A stretch of 50,390 nt of DNA from Emticicia agri (GTDB lineage: Bacteria > Bacteroidota > Bacteroidia > Cytophagales > Spirosomataceae). The stretch covers positions 1 to 50,390 of the forward strand of contig CAMAQF010000022.1 of the NCBI GenBank assembly GCA_945860265.1, written 5' to 3'. The notes beneath the pieces are model-generated. The model saw only the letters and a list, made by a program, of their open reading frames with translations, was not told the origin of the DNA and searched no databases. Both the position numbers and the translations under genes were made by a program. Positions 7,077-15,091 of the stretch are shown in pieces (the stretch's first letter is position 1; each line of letters starts with the position of its first letter).

Positions 7077-8246
7077 ATGATTTCAAAAGAACTTGAGCTC
7101 CTAATTGAGTCTATTAAAATTGTATTATTAGATGCATCTCCAAATGTATTCAAAAACTTAACGAACGACCCGAAGCTAAATTGGCAAAGAGTAGATAAAT
7201 TACTAAAGTACAATAGTATCAGACCTATATTTTACCAAGCATGTAGAAACATAAACTTTCAAAATGATTTAGTTGAAAGAGTTGGTGTCTTTACTAAAAA
7301 ACAGGCAATTAAAAATTTATTTGATGGTCAAGAAACTTCATATATTTTAGATTTCTTCAAACAAAATAATATTCCAGCTTTACCCTACAAAGGACAACTC
7401 TTTTTGGAATACTTATATCAGAATAGACCTTTACGTGAAAGTTGTGATATTGACATTATTGTACAGCCTGAAAATTTATATGAAAGCCTTAAATTACTTT
7501 TAGCAGATGGTTATAAACTATCAATAAAAGGAGAATTAACTTATACCTTATTTAAAGAAATATATCGGTTCTATGGACGAGAAGTTGGTTTGGATAAAAA
7601 AACGAAAGTAGGGAAGGATGTCCATATTGATTTTCATTGGGGTATAAATGAATCATTTCATGAGTACCCAATTGGTGTTGACGATTTCTTTAAAGAAGCC
7701 GAATTAAATGATTTTAATAAGAAAGAGGTTTTAGTACCTTCAATAAATACTATTTTTAAAATGTTACTTAATCATCATGGTGGACGTGGATGCTGGTTAA
7801 GATTAAAGGATATGTGTGATTTAATCGTTTTTAGAAAGAGTTACTTACAATTTGAGACTTCACAAATGGTAGAAATAGCACAAAAAATGGGAATGGTTAA
7901 TATTCTTAATCAAGGTATTTTCCTTTCTGATACTTTCTTTTCGGACACAATAATCAGAGAGGTCTCAGAGAGTCAGAAAATAGCAAAAGAAATTTTAGCT
8001 TTTTGGGATAAAGCAGAGCATTATACTCATGTTAATTTGAGAGCAAGGCTTGCTTATGAAAAGATTTATCGATCTTTACAAGATAAAAATTGGAGTTGGT
8101 TTAAATCTATTCGGCTAAATATTAATTCTATGTCAATTCCCAATCCCATGGAAAGTGAGAGACTAATAATCTTCCCTGACAGTTTCATTTACTTAAATTT
8201 TTTTACAAAAATATTGAGTGGTATTTGGAAACTACTTAAAAAGTAA
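7077..8246 (+). CDS. nucleotidyltransferase-family protein of lasso cluster
   Basis: A 389-aa protein with PALPYKGQLFLEYLYQ followed by RPLRESCDIDIIV, the KG-x-L ... R-x-x-x-D-x-D arrangement of the nucleotidyltransferase-like family (PF14907 type) common next to lasso and other peptide clusters. DVHIDFHWGIN and NHHGGRGCWLRLKDMCDL follow. It is the last gene of the kinase-B1-B2 run. Its chemical role in such clusters is not established to my knowledge. Confidence 0.75.
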   Translation: MISKELELLIESIKIVLLDASPNVFKNLTNDPKLNWQRVDKLLKYNSIRPIFYQACRNINFQNDLVERVGVFTKKQAIKNLFDGQETSYILDFFKQNNIPALPYKGQLFLEYLYQNRPLRESCDIDIIVQPENLYESLKLLLADGYKLSIKGELTYTLFKEIYRFYGREVGLDKKTKVGKDVHIDFHWGINESFHEYPIGVDDFFKEAELNDFNKKEVLVPSINTIFKMLLNHHGGRGCWLRLKDMCDLIVFRKSYLQFETSQMVEIAQKMGMVNILNQGIFLSDTFFSDTIIREVSESQKIAKEILAFWDKAEHYTHVNLRARLAYEKIYRSLQDKNWSWFKSIRLNINSMSIPNPMESERLIIFPDSFIYLNFFTKILSGIWKLLKK

Positions 8247-8530
8247 TAGATTGTTATAACTGAAAAACGAACTCAATAATCTCATTTGTACACTGAAAAA
8301 TTGTATTATTGTGAGTTGTAGTAACTTAATTTGGGATTTAAAAAACGTTCAAAATACAAAAATTTTCAAGTTATATCCTCTTTAACCTAGAGTTACATAA
8401 AATATCATTCCAATTTAACTGAAAATAAACGTCTTTTTGTATTACCCGAAAAATATGTTTTTCTCAATGCTTTTTCTAAACTACTATCTTATATAGTCAG
8501 AGTGTATTTCAAACCACTAAAACTATCAAA

Positions 8531-9274
8531 ATGAAGATAATTAATACTTTGAAGCAGAAACGCTGGGAAGCAGGCAAGTTTCAAGTGTTTTACAGAATGT
8601 TATGGTCATTTCATAATCTTTATCGCTTTTTTGCTATTCCATCCTATCGTTCTAGAATATTAAACTCGATAAGGTTTAAGAAGTATTACCACCAATTTTC
8701 AAACTTTACCCAAATAGATCGTTATCCTGATTTATTTCAGATGGCAAAGCAAAATTTTGGTGATATTGAACATCCTAAAATCCTATCCTTTGGCTGTTCA
8801 ACAGGAGAAGAAGTAGTCACTCTTTCAACATATATTCCTCATGCAAGTATCGTTGGAATCGACATAAATACTTGGTGTTTAAAGGAGGCTAATCGTAAAT
8901 ATGCTTCCGAAAATCGAAGATTCTTTCACAGTCTTTCTTCAGAATTTTTATCCTTACACGATTTTGATGCAATATTCTGTTTAGCAGTTTTTCAGCATCC
9001 TGAAAATAGACACAACAAAAATCGTAAAGAATCAGCTTATTCATTTGAGCATTTTGAAAATCAGCTCAAAGAACTGGATAAAAAATTAAAGTCCAAGGGA
9101 CTACTTTTTATTGACCACAGTGACTTTAATTTCTTAGAAACTAATTTAATGCCCAACTATCAAATAGCAACATTTGATAGAAATCAAAAAAGTAGACAAC
9201 GCCCTATTTTTAATAAGAAGAATCAGAAGCTTTCGGAATATCAAAATTTATTTAGAGTTTTTCAGAAAAAATAA
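8531..9274 (+). CDS. class I SAM-dependent methyltransferase
   Basis: A 247-aa methyltransferase. Motif I is SFGCSTGEEVVTLSTYIP, with the acidic ribose ligand in SIVGIDIN, and FDAIFCLAVFQHPE is the post-I/motif II region. It follows a 284-base gap after the nucleotidyltransferase, in which I see no coding sequence. Its 3' end overlaps the convergent APS kinase by 23 bases. It may be a tailoring enzyme of the lasso cluster, but substrate and membership are open. Confidence 0.7.
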   Translation: MKIINTLKQKRWEAGKFQVFYRMLWSFHNLYRFFAIPSYRSRILNSIRFKKYYHQFSNFTQIDRYPDLFQMAKQNFGDIEHPKILSFGCSTGEEVVTLSTYIPHASIVGIDINTWCLKEANRKYASENRRFFHSLSSEFLSLHDFDAIFCLAVFQHPENRHNKNRKESAYSFEHFENQLKELDKKLKSKGLLFIDHSDFNFLETNLMPNYQIATFDRNQKSRQRPIFNKKNQKLSEYQNLFRVFQKK

Positions 9275-9770
9275 ACACAATAATTTCTTTCACGCATTCC
9301 TCAATGGTTCTATCAACTGTTTTCAATATTAGATTTGGCGATTGTGGTATTTCAAAAGGAGAGTCAAATCCTGTAAAATTAGTAATTTTTCTTTGGGAGA
9401 CTTTTGCATAAAGCCCCTTGGGGTCTCTCTGTTCGCAAAGTGCAATGGGTGTATCAATAAAAATTTCTATGTAGTCTTCACCCAATATTTTCCTATTATT
9501 TTGCCGCATTACCTCAAATGGTGTAATAAGGGCAACAACAACCCAATACCCTTCTTCAATAAAAAGCTTGGCAATTTCTGCTGTTCTTCTTACATTTTCA
9601 AAGCGGTCTTCATTCGAAAAACCAAGATTGTTATTAATCCCTTTTCGTAGAATATCGCCATCTAAAATTTTTACTTTATTGGTTGATAATTTATCTGCTA
9701 AAGCATTGGCTAAAGTTGTTTTTCCTGCTCCTGAGAGTCCGAATAACCAAAGGCACTTTTTTTTCGTCAT
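9252..9770 (-). CDS. cysC: adenylylsulfate (APS) kinase
   Basis: Phosphorylates APS at the 3' hydroxyl to give PAPS, the sulfotransferase donor. The P-loop is GLSGAGKTT (residues 11-19). LDGDILRKGINNNLGFSNEDR is the usual DGD-x-x-R ... LGFS-x-x-DR motif, and FIDTPIALCEQRDPKGLY and KITNFTGFDSPFE are the substrate-binding segments. At 172 aa it is somewhat shorter than typical CysC (about 200). No ATP sulfurylase gene is nearby, so the gene is not part of an assimilation operon here. With the sulfotransferase at 3287 it suggests local PAPS supply for sulfation of the lasso peptide or another product. Confidence 0.88.
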   Translation of the reverse strand: MTKKKCLWLFGLSGAGKTTLANALADKLSTNKVKILDGDILRKGINNNLGFSNEDRFENVRRTAEIAKLFIEEGYWVVVALITPFEVMRQNNRKILGEDYIEIFIDTPIALCEQRDPKGLYAKVSQRKITNFTGFDSPFEIPQSPNLILKTVDRTIEECVKEIIVFIFSEKL

Positions 9771-9840
9771 TTGATTAACAAAATTTTACTTGAAGAAATA
9801 TTTTTTTAGTATATATTTATAAAGCTCACAACTCATTTTT

Positions 9841-12027
9841 TCACTCCAAAATCAACCAAGTAAAACCCTCAGCAGGAATCGTTACATCGACGTCAATTTC
9901 GTAGTTACGGTTTAGTGTATAGCTTTTGCTTTTTCCTTCTTTTTCCCGTACCAAAACTTTGTCCGAAAGCCCAGTGTAGTATAAGGGTAGATTGATTTTT
10001 CGAGAAATACTTACTTTCAATGGGTTATATAGCATCACAAAACCTTTCTCTTTCAGATTTGGATTTACGTGCATGATTCCGTCCCAATCTCGGCCATCGG
10101 GGCGGCGAAGATGAATAAGGTCGGAGTTCAGAATTTGGCGGTATTTTTTATACCAATCAATCGTTTTTTTGACAATTTGCTTAGTTTCTTCGGTGTCGTA
10201 GAGGCGTGGACCACGATAACAGGCTTGTACACCCGCACCATAATACTGCACCATTAGTTGCTCATACTCTTTCAGATGCTCGCTCAATGGCTCTAAAACT
10301 GCCTCAGCTCCGCCACCTTGATATTTGGTGAGCGGCACAAATCCCCAACCCATCGAAGGAGTTTTTTCCCAAGTGCCATCAAAGATATTTTGTCGATTCA
10401 AGATTTTCTGTTGTTCACGAGAAAGCGAAAAATTTACTTCTCGGTAGCCCAACGCAATTTTATGCGAACCATCCAAAAAATACCAGTCGGGAGCATTGAT
10501 ATACACACCACGCTCATTGAGCCAGCGATAAAAGCCTTTTTGCATTTCCATTTGCACCCACTGCGAATCATCAAGCCCTTTGTGGCCAGGGTGTTTGGTC
10601 GAAGCACATACATCGCCTGGGTAGGGGCCGTCATGTTCGAGTAAATCGAAGCCCGTTTCGGTGATAAATTTCTTTAAATTATTTAGATAATTAATTCCCC
10701 ATTGGCTTGCCAAACATGGAGCATTTCCGAAGAAAGCACCTTTGTCGGGCAAACCGGTTTTTGGGTCAATTACATCGTTTTCGTCATCAATTCTGCGGCT
10801 ACTAAAAAGCGAATATCCACCCAGTAGAACGCCCTTACTGTGGGCATATTCGGCCAATTCTTTGAATTTTTTGATGTTTTCGGCACTTGCATCTTCCATG
10901 TTCAGGCCACTGCCAAAACTAAGAATCACCATTTCGTAGCCAGTTTCGGCACATTGGTCAATCGTGGTTTTTACCTTCACAGGGTCGGTACTGACGAGGT
11001 GCATGAAAATCGGATTTTGGGTTGTATATGGAAAAAGTGTGGCATACATTCGGCGGCGAGCGAGTCCGTTTCGCTCACGGTCATAATTATCCAATAATAG
11101 TTCATAACTCCGAATCGATTTGTAAGTTTGATTGGGCAAAAGCTCAAAACCAATACCAAAACTTGGGTAAACTTCGAGTACGCAAGGAGTTTGATAATTA
11201 TAATTTACCTGTGAAGTATAGCTCGAATCGACCTTCCAGTGGGTAGCTTGGTCGGATAACTCATAACGCATGGCATTATTGAAAGCGTAGTTGTTTTCGA
11301 TATAAATTCGTTGAGGCTTTTTCATTTGTTCGGGGCTGCCCACCACGGCCGATTCCTCTTCGGGAGTTGCGAGTATTTCATTAACCAATTGGTTGATTTT
11401 TAGCGATTTATCTCCTTTGTTTTCAACGCTTACCCATTTACAAATCGTCGGAATATTATCAAAAATCTCGTAGTGTACCGAAACCAAAACACCTTTCAGA
11501 TCGGGCAAATTTGATTCAAAAATTAACTCTAATTCTTTGCCTTTGGGATTTTGCTGATTCATAGCCCAAGTGCGAGATTTGAAATTTACATGCGGGGTTA
11601 AAGGGTTGATTTTAAAGCTTTTATACTGAAAATCCTGCGATTTGCTTTCTAATTTATCAATCCATTCGGTGAGCAAATAAGCGTGTTCTTTTTGACCGTA
11701 AAGTCCGCCAATATTATAAGTTTTACCATCAATTGTGATGCGGGCTTCGGGGCGAACTGAACGAATAAACTGCTCGTTGGTTCGGAGGTTTTTGAAGTCA
11801 ATTGTGGCAGCATTAGGCGAAATTCGGATTTGGCGTTTGAGCAATCCATTCGATAAAACAATGTCTTTTCCGCTACTTGTTTGATAGATTTCTGCCTTAA
11901 AATTTTGCTTTGAAATTAACCAATCGGTACTTGGTTTAACTTCTTGATAAAGTGGGAGTTGTGAAGGTTGAAAGCTTTGTGCAAAGCTGAGATTGATGCC
12001 GATAATAAGTAAAAAAATGAGTTTCAT
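9841..12027 (-). CDS. secreted GH36/clan GH-D-like glycoside hydrolase
   Basis: A 728-aa protein with a signal peptide (MKLIFLLIIGINLSFAQ). An N-terminal beta-rich domain (about 30-330) is followed by a TIM-barrel part containing GYEMVILSFGSGLNMED, LLGGYSLFSSRR and GFDLLEHDGPYPGDVC, the last resembling the nucleophile region of clan GH-D alpha-galactosidases. A C-terminal beta domain ends the protein. It probably acts in the periplasm or outside the cell on galactoside-containing glycans; the exact family and substrate are uncertain. It stands alone, divergent from the DEAD-box gene. Confidence 0.65.
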   Translation of the reverse strand: MKLIFLLIIGINLSFAQSFQPSQLPLYQEVKPSTDWLISKQNFKAEIYQTSSGKDIVLSNGLLKRQIRISPNAATIDFKNLRTNEQFIRSVRPEARITIDGKTYNIGGLYGQKEHAYLLTEWIDKLESKSQDFQYKSFKINPLTPHVNFKSRTWAMNQQNPKGKELELIFESNLPDLKGVLVSVHYEIFDNIPTICKWVSVENKGDKSLKINQLVNEILATPEEESAVVGSPEQMKKPQRIYIENNYAFNNAMRYELSDQATHWKVDSSYTSQVNYNYQTPCVLEVYPSFGIGFELLPNQTYKSIRSYELLLDNYDRERNGLARRRMYATLFPYTTQNPIFMHLVSTDPVKVKTTIDQCAETGYEMVILSFGSGLNMEDASAENIKKFKELAEYAHSKGVLLGGYSLFSSRRIDDENDVIDPKTGLPDKGAFFGNAPCLASQWGINYLNNLKKFITETGFDLLEHDGPYPGDVCASTKHPGHKGLDDSQWVQMEMQKGFYRWLNERGVYINAPDWYFLDGSHKIALGYREVNFSLSREQQKILNRQNIFDGTWEKTPSMGWGFVPLTKYQGGGAEAVLEPLSEHLKEYEQLMVQYYGAGVQACYRGPRLYDTEETKQIVKKTIDWYKKYRQILNSDLIHLRRPDGRDWDGIMHVNPNLKEKGFVMLYNPLKVSISRKINLPLYYTGLSDKVLVREKEGKSKSYTLNRNYEIDVDVTIPAEGFTWLILE

Positions 12028-12147
12028 TGTATATCAATTTTGTAAGGTTGAAGGTTTGGTAAAGATAAGATTTTGTAGCAAAAAAGCCAATAAATTGATT
12101 TGAACTATTGATTTTCGACTGAAATCGTATCGTTGCCTTATTTTCCG

Positions 12148-12155
12148 TACCTTTG
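12148..12155 (+). promoter_or_regulatory. -7 promoter box of DEAD-box helicase
   Basis: TACCTTTG fits the Bacteroidota TAnnTTTG -7 consensus exactly and lies 24 bases before the TTG start at 12180, implying a 5' leader of about 20 bases. No clear -33 TTG is present at the standard spacing. Confidence 0.5.
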
Positions 12156-12179
12156 TGGCTCAAATAATACAAAAGAGTT

Positions 12180-13289
12180 TTGGAAACATTCAAACAAATC
12201 GGCGTTACAGAAAATTTAATTAAGGCTTTGGCCGAAATGAAAATTACGAATCCAACCGAAATTCAAGAAAAAGCGATTCCGTTTTTGCTAAAAAATACAT
12301 CTGATTTTATTGGTCAAGCCCAAACGGGTACAGGAAAAACCATAGCATTCGGCATACCTTTATTACAAAAAATTAATCCAAACGATAAGCATATTCAAGC
12401 CTTGATTTTGTCGCCCACGAGGGAGCTTTGTCAGCAAATTGCTAAGCAATTATTTAAAATGACCAAATATACCGAAAAGGTATTTGTGGAAGCTGTGTTT
12501 GGTGGCGAATGGATAGAAATTCAGATAAAAAATCTCCAACGTCCAACCCAAATTGTGGTAGCCACTCCAGGGCGTTTGATTGATTTATTGCAAAAAGGAG
12601 CTATTGACTTAACTCACGTAAAAACCATCGTACTTGATGAAGCCGACGAAATGTTGAGCATGGGTTTTAAAGATGATATAGATGCTGTTTTAGCGAAAAT
12701 ACATAAAAATAGCAATACGTGGCTCTTCTCTGCAACGCTTCCAAATGAGCTAAAAAGCTTGATTTTGAAATATATGTCGCCCGATTTGCATACCGTTCAA
12801 GTAAGTAAAACGGAGGTTGTCAATGGCTTGATTGAACACCAGTTTTTTATCAGTGAAGTTTCTGAAAAATTCGATTATTTAGTACAATTCCTGCAATCCC
12901 AAGGAGCTGCACGAGGAATTGTTTTTTGTCGAACAAAAGCTGATGCTCAGGCAGTTACGAGAAAATTGATAGCAAAAAAGTTTTTGGCAGACGCTATTCA
13001 TGGTGATTTAGAACAACGTGACCGTGAGAAAGTAATGCGAGCTTTTAAGAACAAAAAAGTGCAAATTTTGGTAGCTACCGACATCGCAGCAAGAGGAATA
13101 GATGTCGAAGGATTGGCTTATGTAGCCCATTATCAGCTACCTGACCAAATGGAATATTACACTCACCGAAGCGGCCGAACTGCTCGTGCGGGCAAGCGAG
13201 GAATCTCAATCAGTTTTGTTTCAAAAGATGATTTGAAAATGATTACGCAAATAGAAAAAACGCTAAAAATTAAGTTTACGAAGATTTAG
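12180..13289 (+). CDS. DEAD-box ATP-dependent RNA helicase
   Basis: A 369-aa RNA helicase core without a C-terminal RNA-binding extension. The motifs in order are Q (NPTEIQEKAIP), I (AQTGTGKT), Ia (PTRELCQQ), GG (FGGEW), Ib (TPGR), II (DEAD), III (SAT), IV (GIVFCRT), V (ATDIAARGIDV) and VI (HRSGRTARAG). It should unwind RNA duplexes in ribosome assembly or cold adaptation. The start codon is TTG, preceded by AAAAGAG; no in-frame ATG precedes the Q motif. Confidence 0.92.
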   Translation: METFKQIGVTENLIKALAEMKITNPTEIQEKAIPFLLKNTSDFIGQAQTGTGKTIAFGIPLLQKINPNDKHIQALILSPTRELCQQIAKQLFKMTKYTEKVFVEAVFGGEWIEIQIKNLQRPTQIVVATPGRLIDLLQKGAIDLTHVKTIVLDEADEMLSMGFKDDIDAVLAKIHKNSNTWLFSATLPNELKSLILKYMSPDLHTVQVSKTEVVNGLIEHQFFISEVSEKFDYLVQFLQSQGAARGIVFCRTKADAQAVTRKLIAKKFLADAIHGDLEQRDREKVMRAFKNKKVQILVATDIAARGIDVEGLAYVAHYQLPDQMEYYTHRSGRTARAGKRGISISFVSKDDLKMITQIEKTLKIKFTKI

Positions 13290-13291
13290 AA

Positions 13292-13385
13292 AGTCTTTAG
13301 TAGATAGTTTTTAGTTGGCAGTCTTCAGTGAGCAGTCGTTTCTACGCTGCCAACTGAAGACTGAAAACTGCCAACTGGAAACCGC
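13292..13385. repeat. REP-like palindromic intergenic element
   Basis: The gap between the DEAD-box gene and the convergent isomerase gene is filled by mutually inverted copies of AGTTGGCAG and TCTTCAGT and their complements, able to fold into nested hairpins. It resembles the element at 35766-35853 in layout but not in sequence. It may act as a bidirectional terminator or be a non-autonomous repeat. Confidence 0.55.
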
Positions 13386-13391
13386 TTACTA

Positions 13392-14282
13392 TTACGCGAT
13401 ATCACAAATCGTAACGCCTTGCTTGAGAGATGCGAGAGCGTCTGGGCGTTTTGGTACAAATTCTTGTCCAACAAAACCTTTATAGCCAGTTTCTACGATT
13501 GCACGCATGATGGCTGAGTAATTTAATTCTTGTGTATCATCAATTTCGGCACGACCTGGTACGCCTCCAGTGTGATAATGCGAAAAATATTTGTGAGATT
13601 TTTTAATCGTTGCGATTACGTCGCCTTCCATGATTTGCATGTGATAAATATCATAAAGCAACTTAAATCTATCTGAGCCAACTTTATCGCACAACGCAAT
13701 GCCCCATTTGGTAGTATCACACATATAATCTTTGTGATTTACTTTACTATTTAGCAATTCCATCGTTACGGTAATGCCATATTTTTCGGCTGAAGGCATC
13801 AATCTTTTTAATCCTATTGCACAGTTTTCAAGTCCTTGTTCGTCTGACATTCCTCTACGATTTCCCGAAAAACAGATAACTTTATCCAAACCTGCTTCCT
13901 TTAATTTAGGAAAAATTTCTTCGTAGCTTTTTACCAATTCATCGTGCAGCTTGAGGTCATTAAAACCATCGTTGATGCCTTTTCCTGCACCCCATGGCAT
14001 GGCACAAGTCAGACCGTATTTTTTCAAAATTGGCCATTCTTCAGGGCCTTGCAGCTCGATTGATTTGATTCCCATCGCAACGGCTGCTTTACAGAGGTCT
14101 TCTAATGGAGTTTTGGCATAACACCAACGACAAACCGAATGATTGATTTTGCCGTTGAGGTCAGCACCGAGTGCTTTTTCGTTGGCTGCGAAAACCTCGC
14201 TAAATGCCATCGGAGAAAACGCCACGGCTGTTCCTCCAACAATATTTTTGAGTGCCGAGCGGCGTGATGAATTAGAATTCAT
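13392..14282 (-). CDS. hydroxypyruvate isomerase-like TIM-barrel protein
   Basis: A 296-aa sugar-phosphate isomerase/epimerase-type TIM barrel (AP endonuclease 2 fold) with a probable Tat signal (NSNSSRRSALKNIVGGTAVAF), so likely exported folded. The family features are KSIELQGPEEWPILKKYGL, VICFSGNRRGM, VTMELLNSKVNHKDYMCD, LLYDIYHMQIMEGD and HYHTGGVPGRAEID, giving the metal-ligand Glu/Asp/His set of hydroxypyruvate isomerases. The substrate is not determined. The Tat-exported location is common for such Bacteroidota sugar isomerases. Confidence 0.75.
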   Translation of the reverse strand: MNSNSSRRSALKNIVGGTAVAFSPMAFSEVFAANEKALGADLNGKINHSVCRWCYAKTPLEDLCKAAVAMGIKSIELQGPEEWPILKKYGLTCAMPWGAGKGINDGFNDLKLHDELVKSYEEIFPKLKEAGLDKVICFSGNRRGMSDEQGLENCAIGLKRLMPSAEKYGITVTMELLNSKVNHKDYMCDTTKWGIALCDKVGSDRFKLLYDIYHMQIMEGDVIATIKKSHKYFSHYHTGGVPGRAEIDDTQELNYSAIMRAIVETGYKGFVGQEFVPKRPDALASLKQGVTICDIA

Positions 14283-14394
14283 TTTTGTAAGGTTTTGATT
14301 GAATGATTAAGGTCGTTAATTTAATGAATTTGTTTGAATCATCCTTCATGTGTTAAAGAATTAACAACAAATTTAAAGAACTGAATTTGTTAAA

Positions 14395-14745
14395 TTAAAT
14401 AGCAATTAAAAAGCTAACAGGAATATTTAAGCCTTTACTAAGGCGTTGTATCATCAAAACTGTTAATTCTTGTTTACGATTCATCACTTTTGATACTTTT
14501 GTTTTATCACCAATAAATGGAATTAAATCTTGCTGTTTTAGATTTTCTTGTTCCATTTTGTACTGCAAATAAGCTATTGGGTCGCTGGCTTGCATAGGCA
14601 CATGAACTGTTTCATAAGCTTCAATAAGTGTAATGAGCATATCTAATTCTTGTCCTTCGGTTGAATCTGCTTTTGGTTTTAATTTCATCAGATTACGCAC
14701 TCGATGTAAAGCCAGTTGATGATTTTTTTCTGAAATATTATCCAT
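14395..14745 (-). CDS. higA: HigA-type antitoxin (XRE family)
   Basis: A 116-aa HTH antitoxin. The helix-turn-helix is in the C-terminal half (LKQQDLIPFIGDKTKVSKVMNRKQELTVLMIQRLSKGLNIP), as in the HigA group of long antitoxins. It neutralises the toxin encoded immediately upstream in transcription; the genes overlap by 8 bases, toxin first, the characteristic higBA order. It probably represses its own promoter at the palindrome 15058-15086. Confidence 0.85.
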   Translation of the reverse strand: MDNISEKNHQLALHRVRNLMKLKPKADSTEGQELDMLITLIEAYETVHVPMQASDPIAYLQYKMEQENLKQQDLIPFIGDKTKVSKVMNRKQELTVLMIQRLSKGLNIPVSFLIAI

Positions 14746-15043
14746 TGTATTCGATGGTTGTAACGTCTATTCGATTATATTCTTTGTGACTGCCAATCCA
14801 AATGATAAAAACTAGTTGATACTCGTAATCTATTTCGGTAACAAGCCTAAAATCATTGCCCTTGATATTAAAAATAACTCTATTATTAGCTACAATACTT
14901 GCATTTCCGTAAGTTTTCTTAACATCATTGGGCGATTTCCACGTTGCTTGCTTAGTGGTATTATACCAATCCAATAAAGGGAATTCAGCTTGTGAATGAA
15001 TAAGCCAAAAATCTCGTATGGTAGCCTTTGCAATGATTCTCAT
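14738..15043 (-). CDS. higB: HigB-type mRNA interferase toxin
   Basis: A 101-aa RelE-superfamily toxin. The HigB features are PLLDWYNTTKQATWKSPNDVKKTYGNASIV, NNRVIFNIKGNDFRLVTEIDYEYQLVFIIWIGSHKEYNRID, the last being the ribosome-dependent RNase core. It precedes and overlaps higA. Its ATG lies only 4 bases after the -7 box at 15048-15055, so the transcript may be leaderless. Confidence 0.88.
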   Translation of the reverse strand: MRIIAKATIRDFWLIHSQAEFPLLDWYNTTKQATWKSPNDVKKTYGNASIVANNRVIFNIKGNDFRLVTEIDYEYQLVFIIWIGSHKEYNRIDVTTIEYNG

Positions 15044-15047
15044 GACT

Positions 15048-15086
15048 CAAATATACAAGAAAAGTTGCGATATACGCAACTTTTCT
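15048..15086 (-). promoter_or_regulatory. higBA promoter with operator palindrome
   Basis: On the minus strand a TATATTTG -7 box (15055 to 15048) follows a TTG at 21-base spacing. The region between and including these boxes holds a perfect 12-bp inverted repeat (15058-15069 and 15075-15086, 5-base loop). The repeat covers the -33 box, so HigA binding would block the polymerase. It also follows the stop of the AGE epimerase gene and could double as its terminator. Confidence 0.65.
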
Positions 15087-15091
15087 CATTT

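Noticed and set aside
10434..11246. Several open frames opposite the glycosidase gene
   Set aside because: They are shadow frames on the other strand with no family features.
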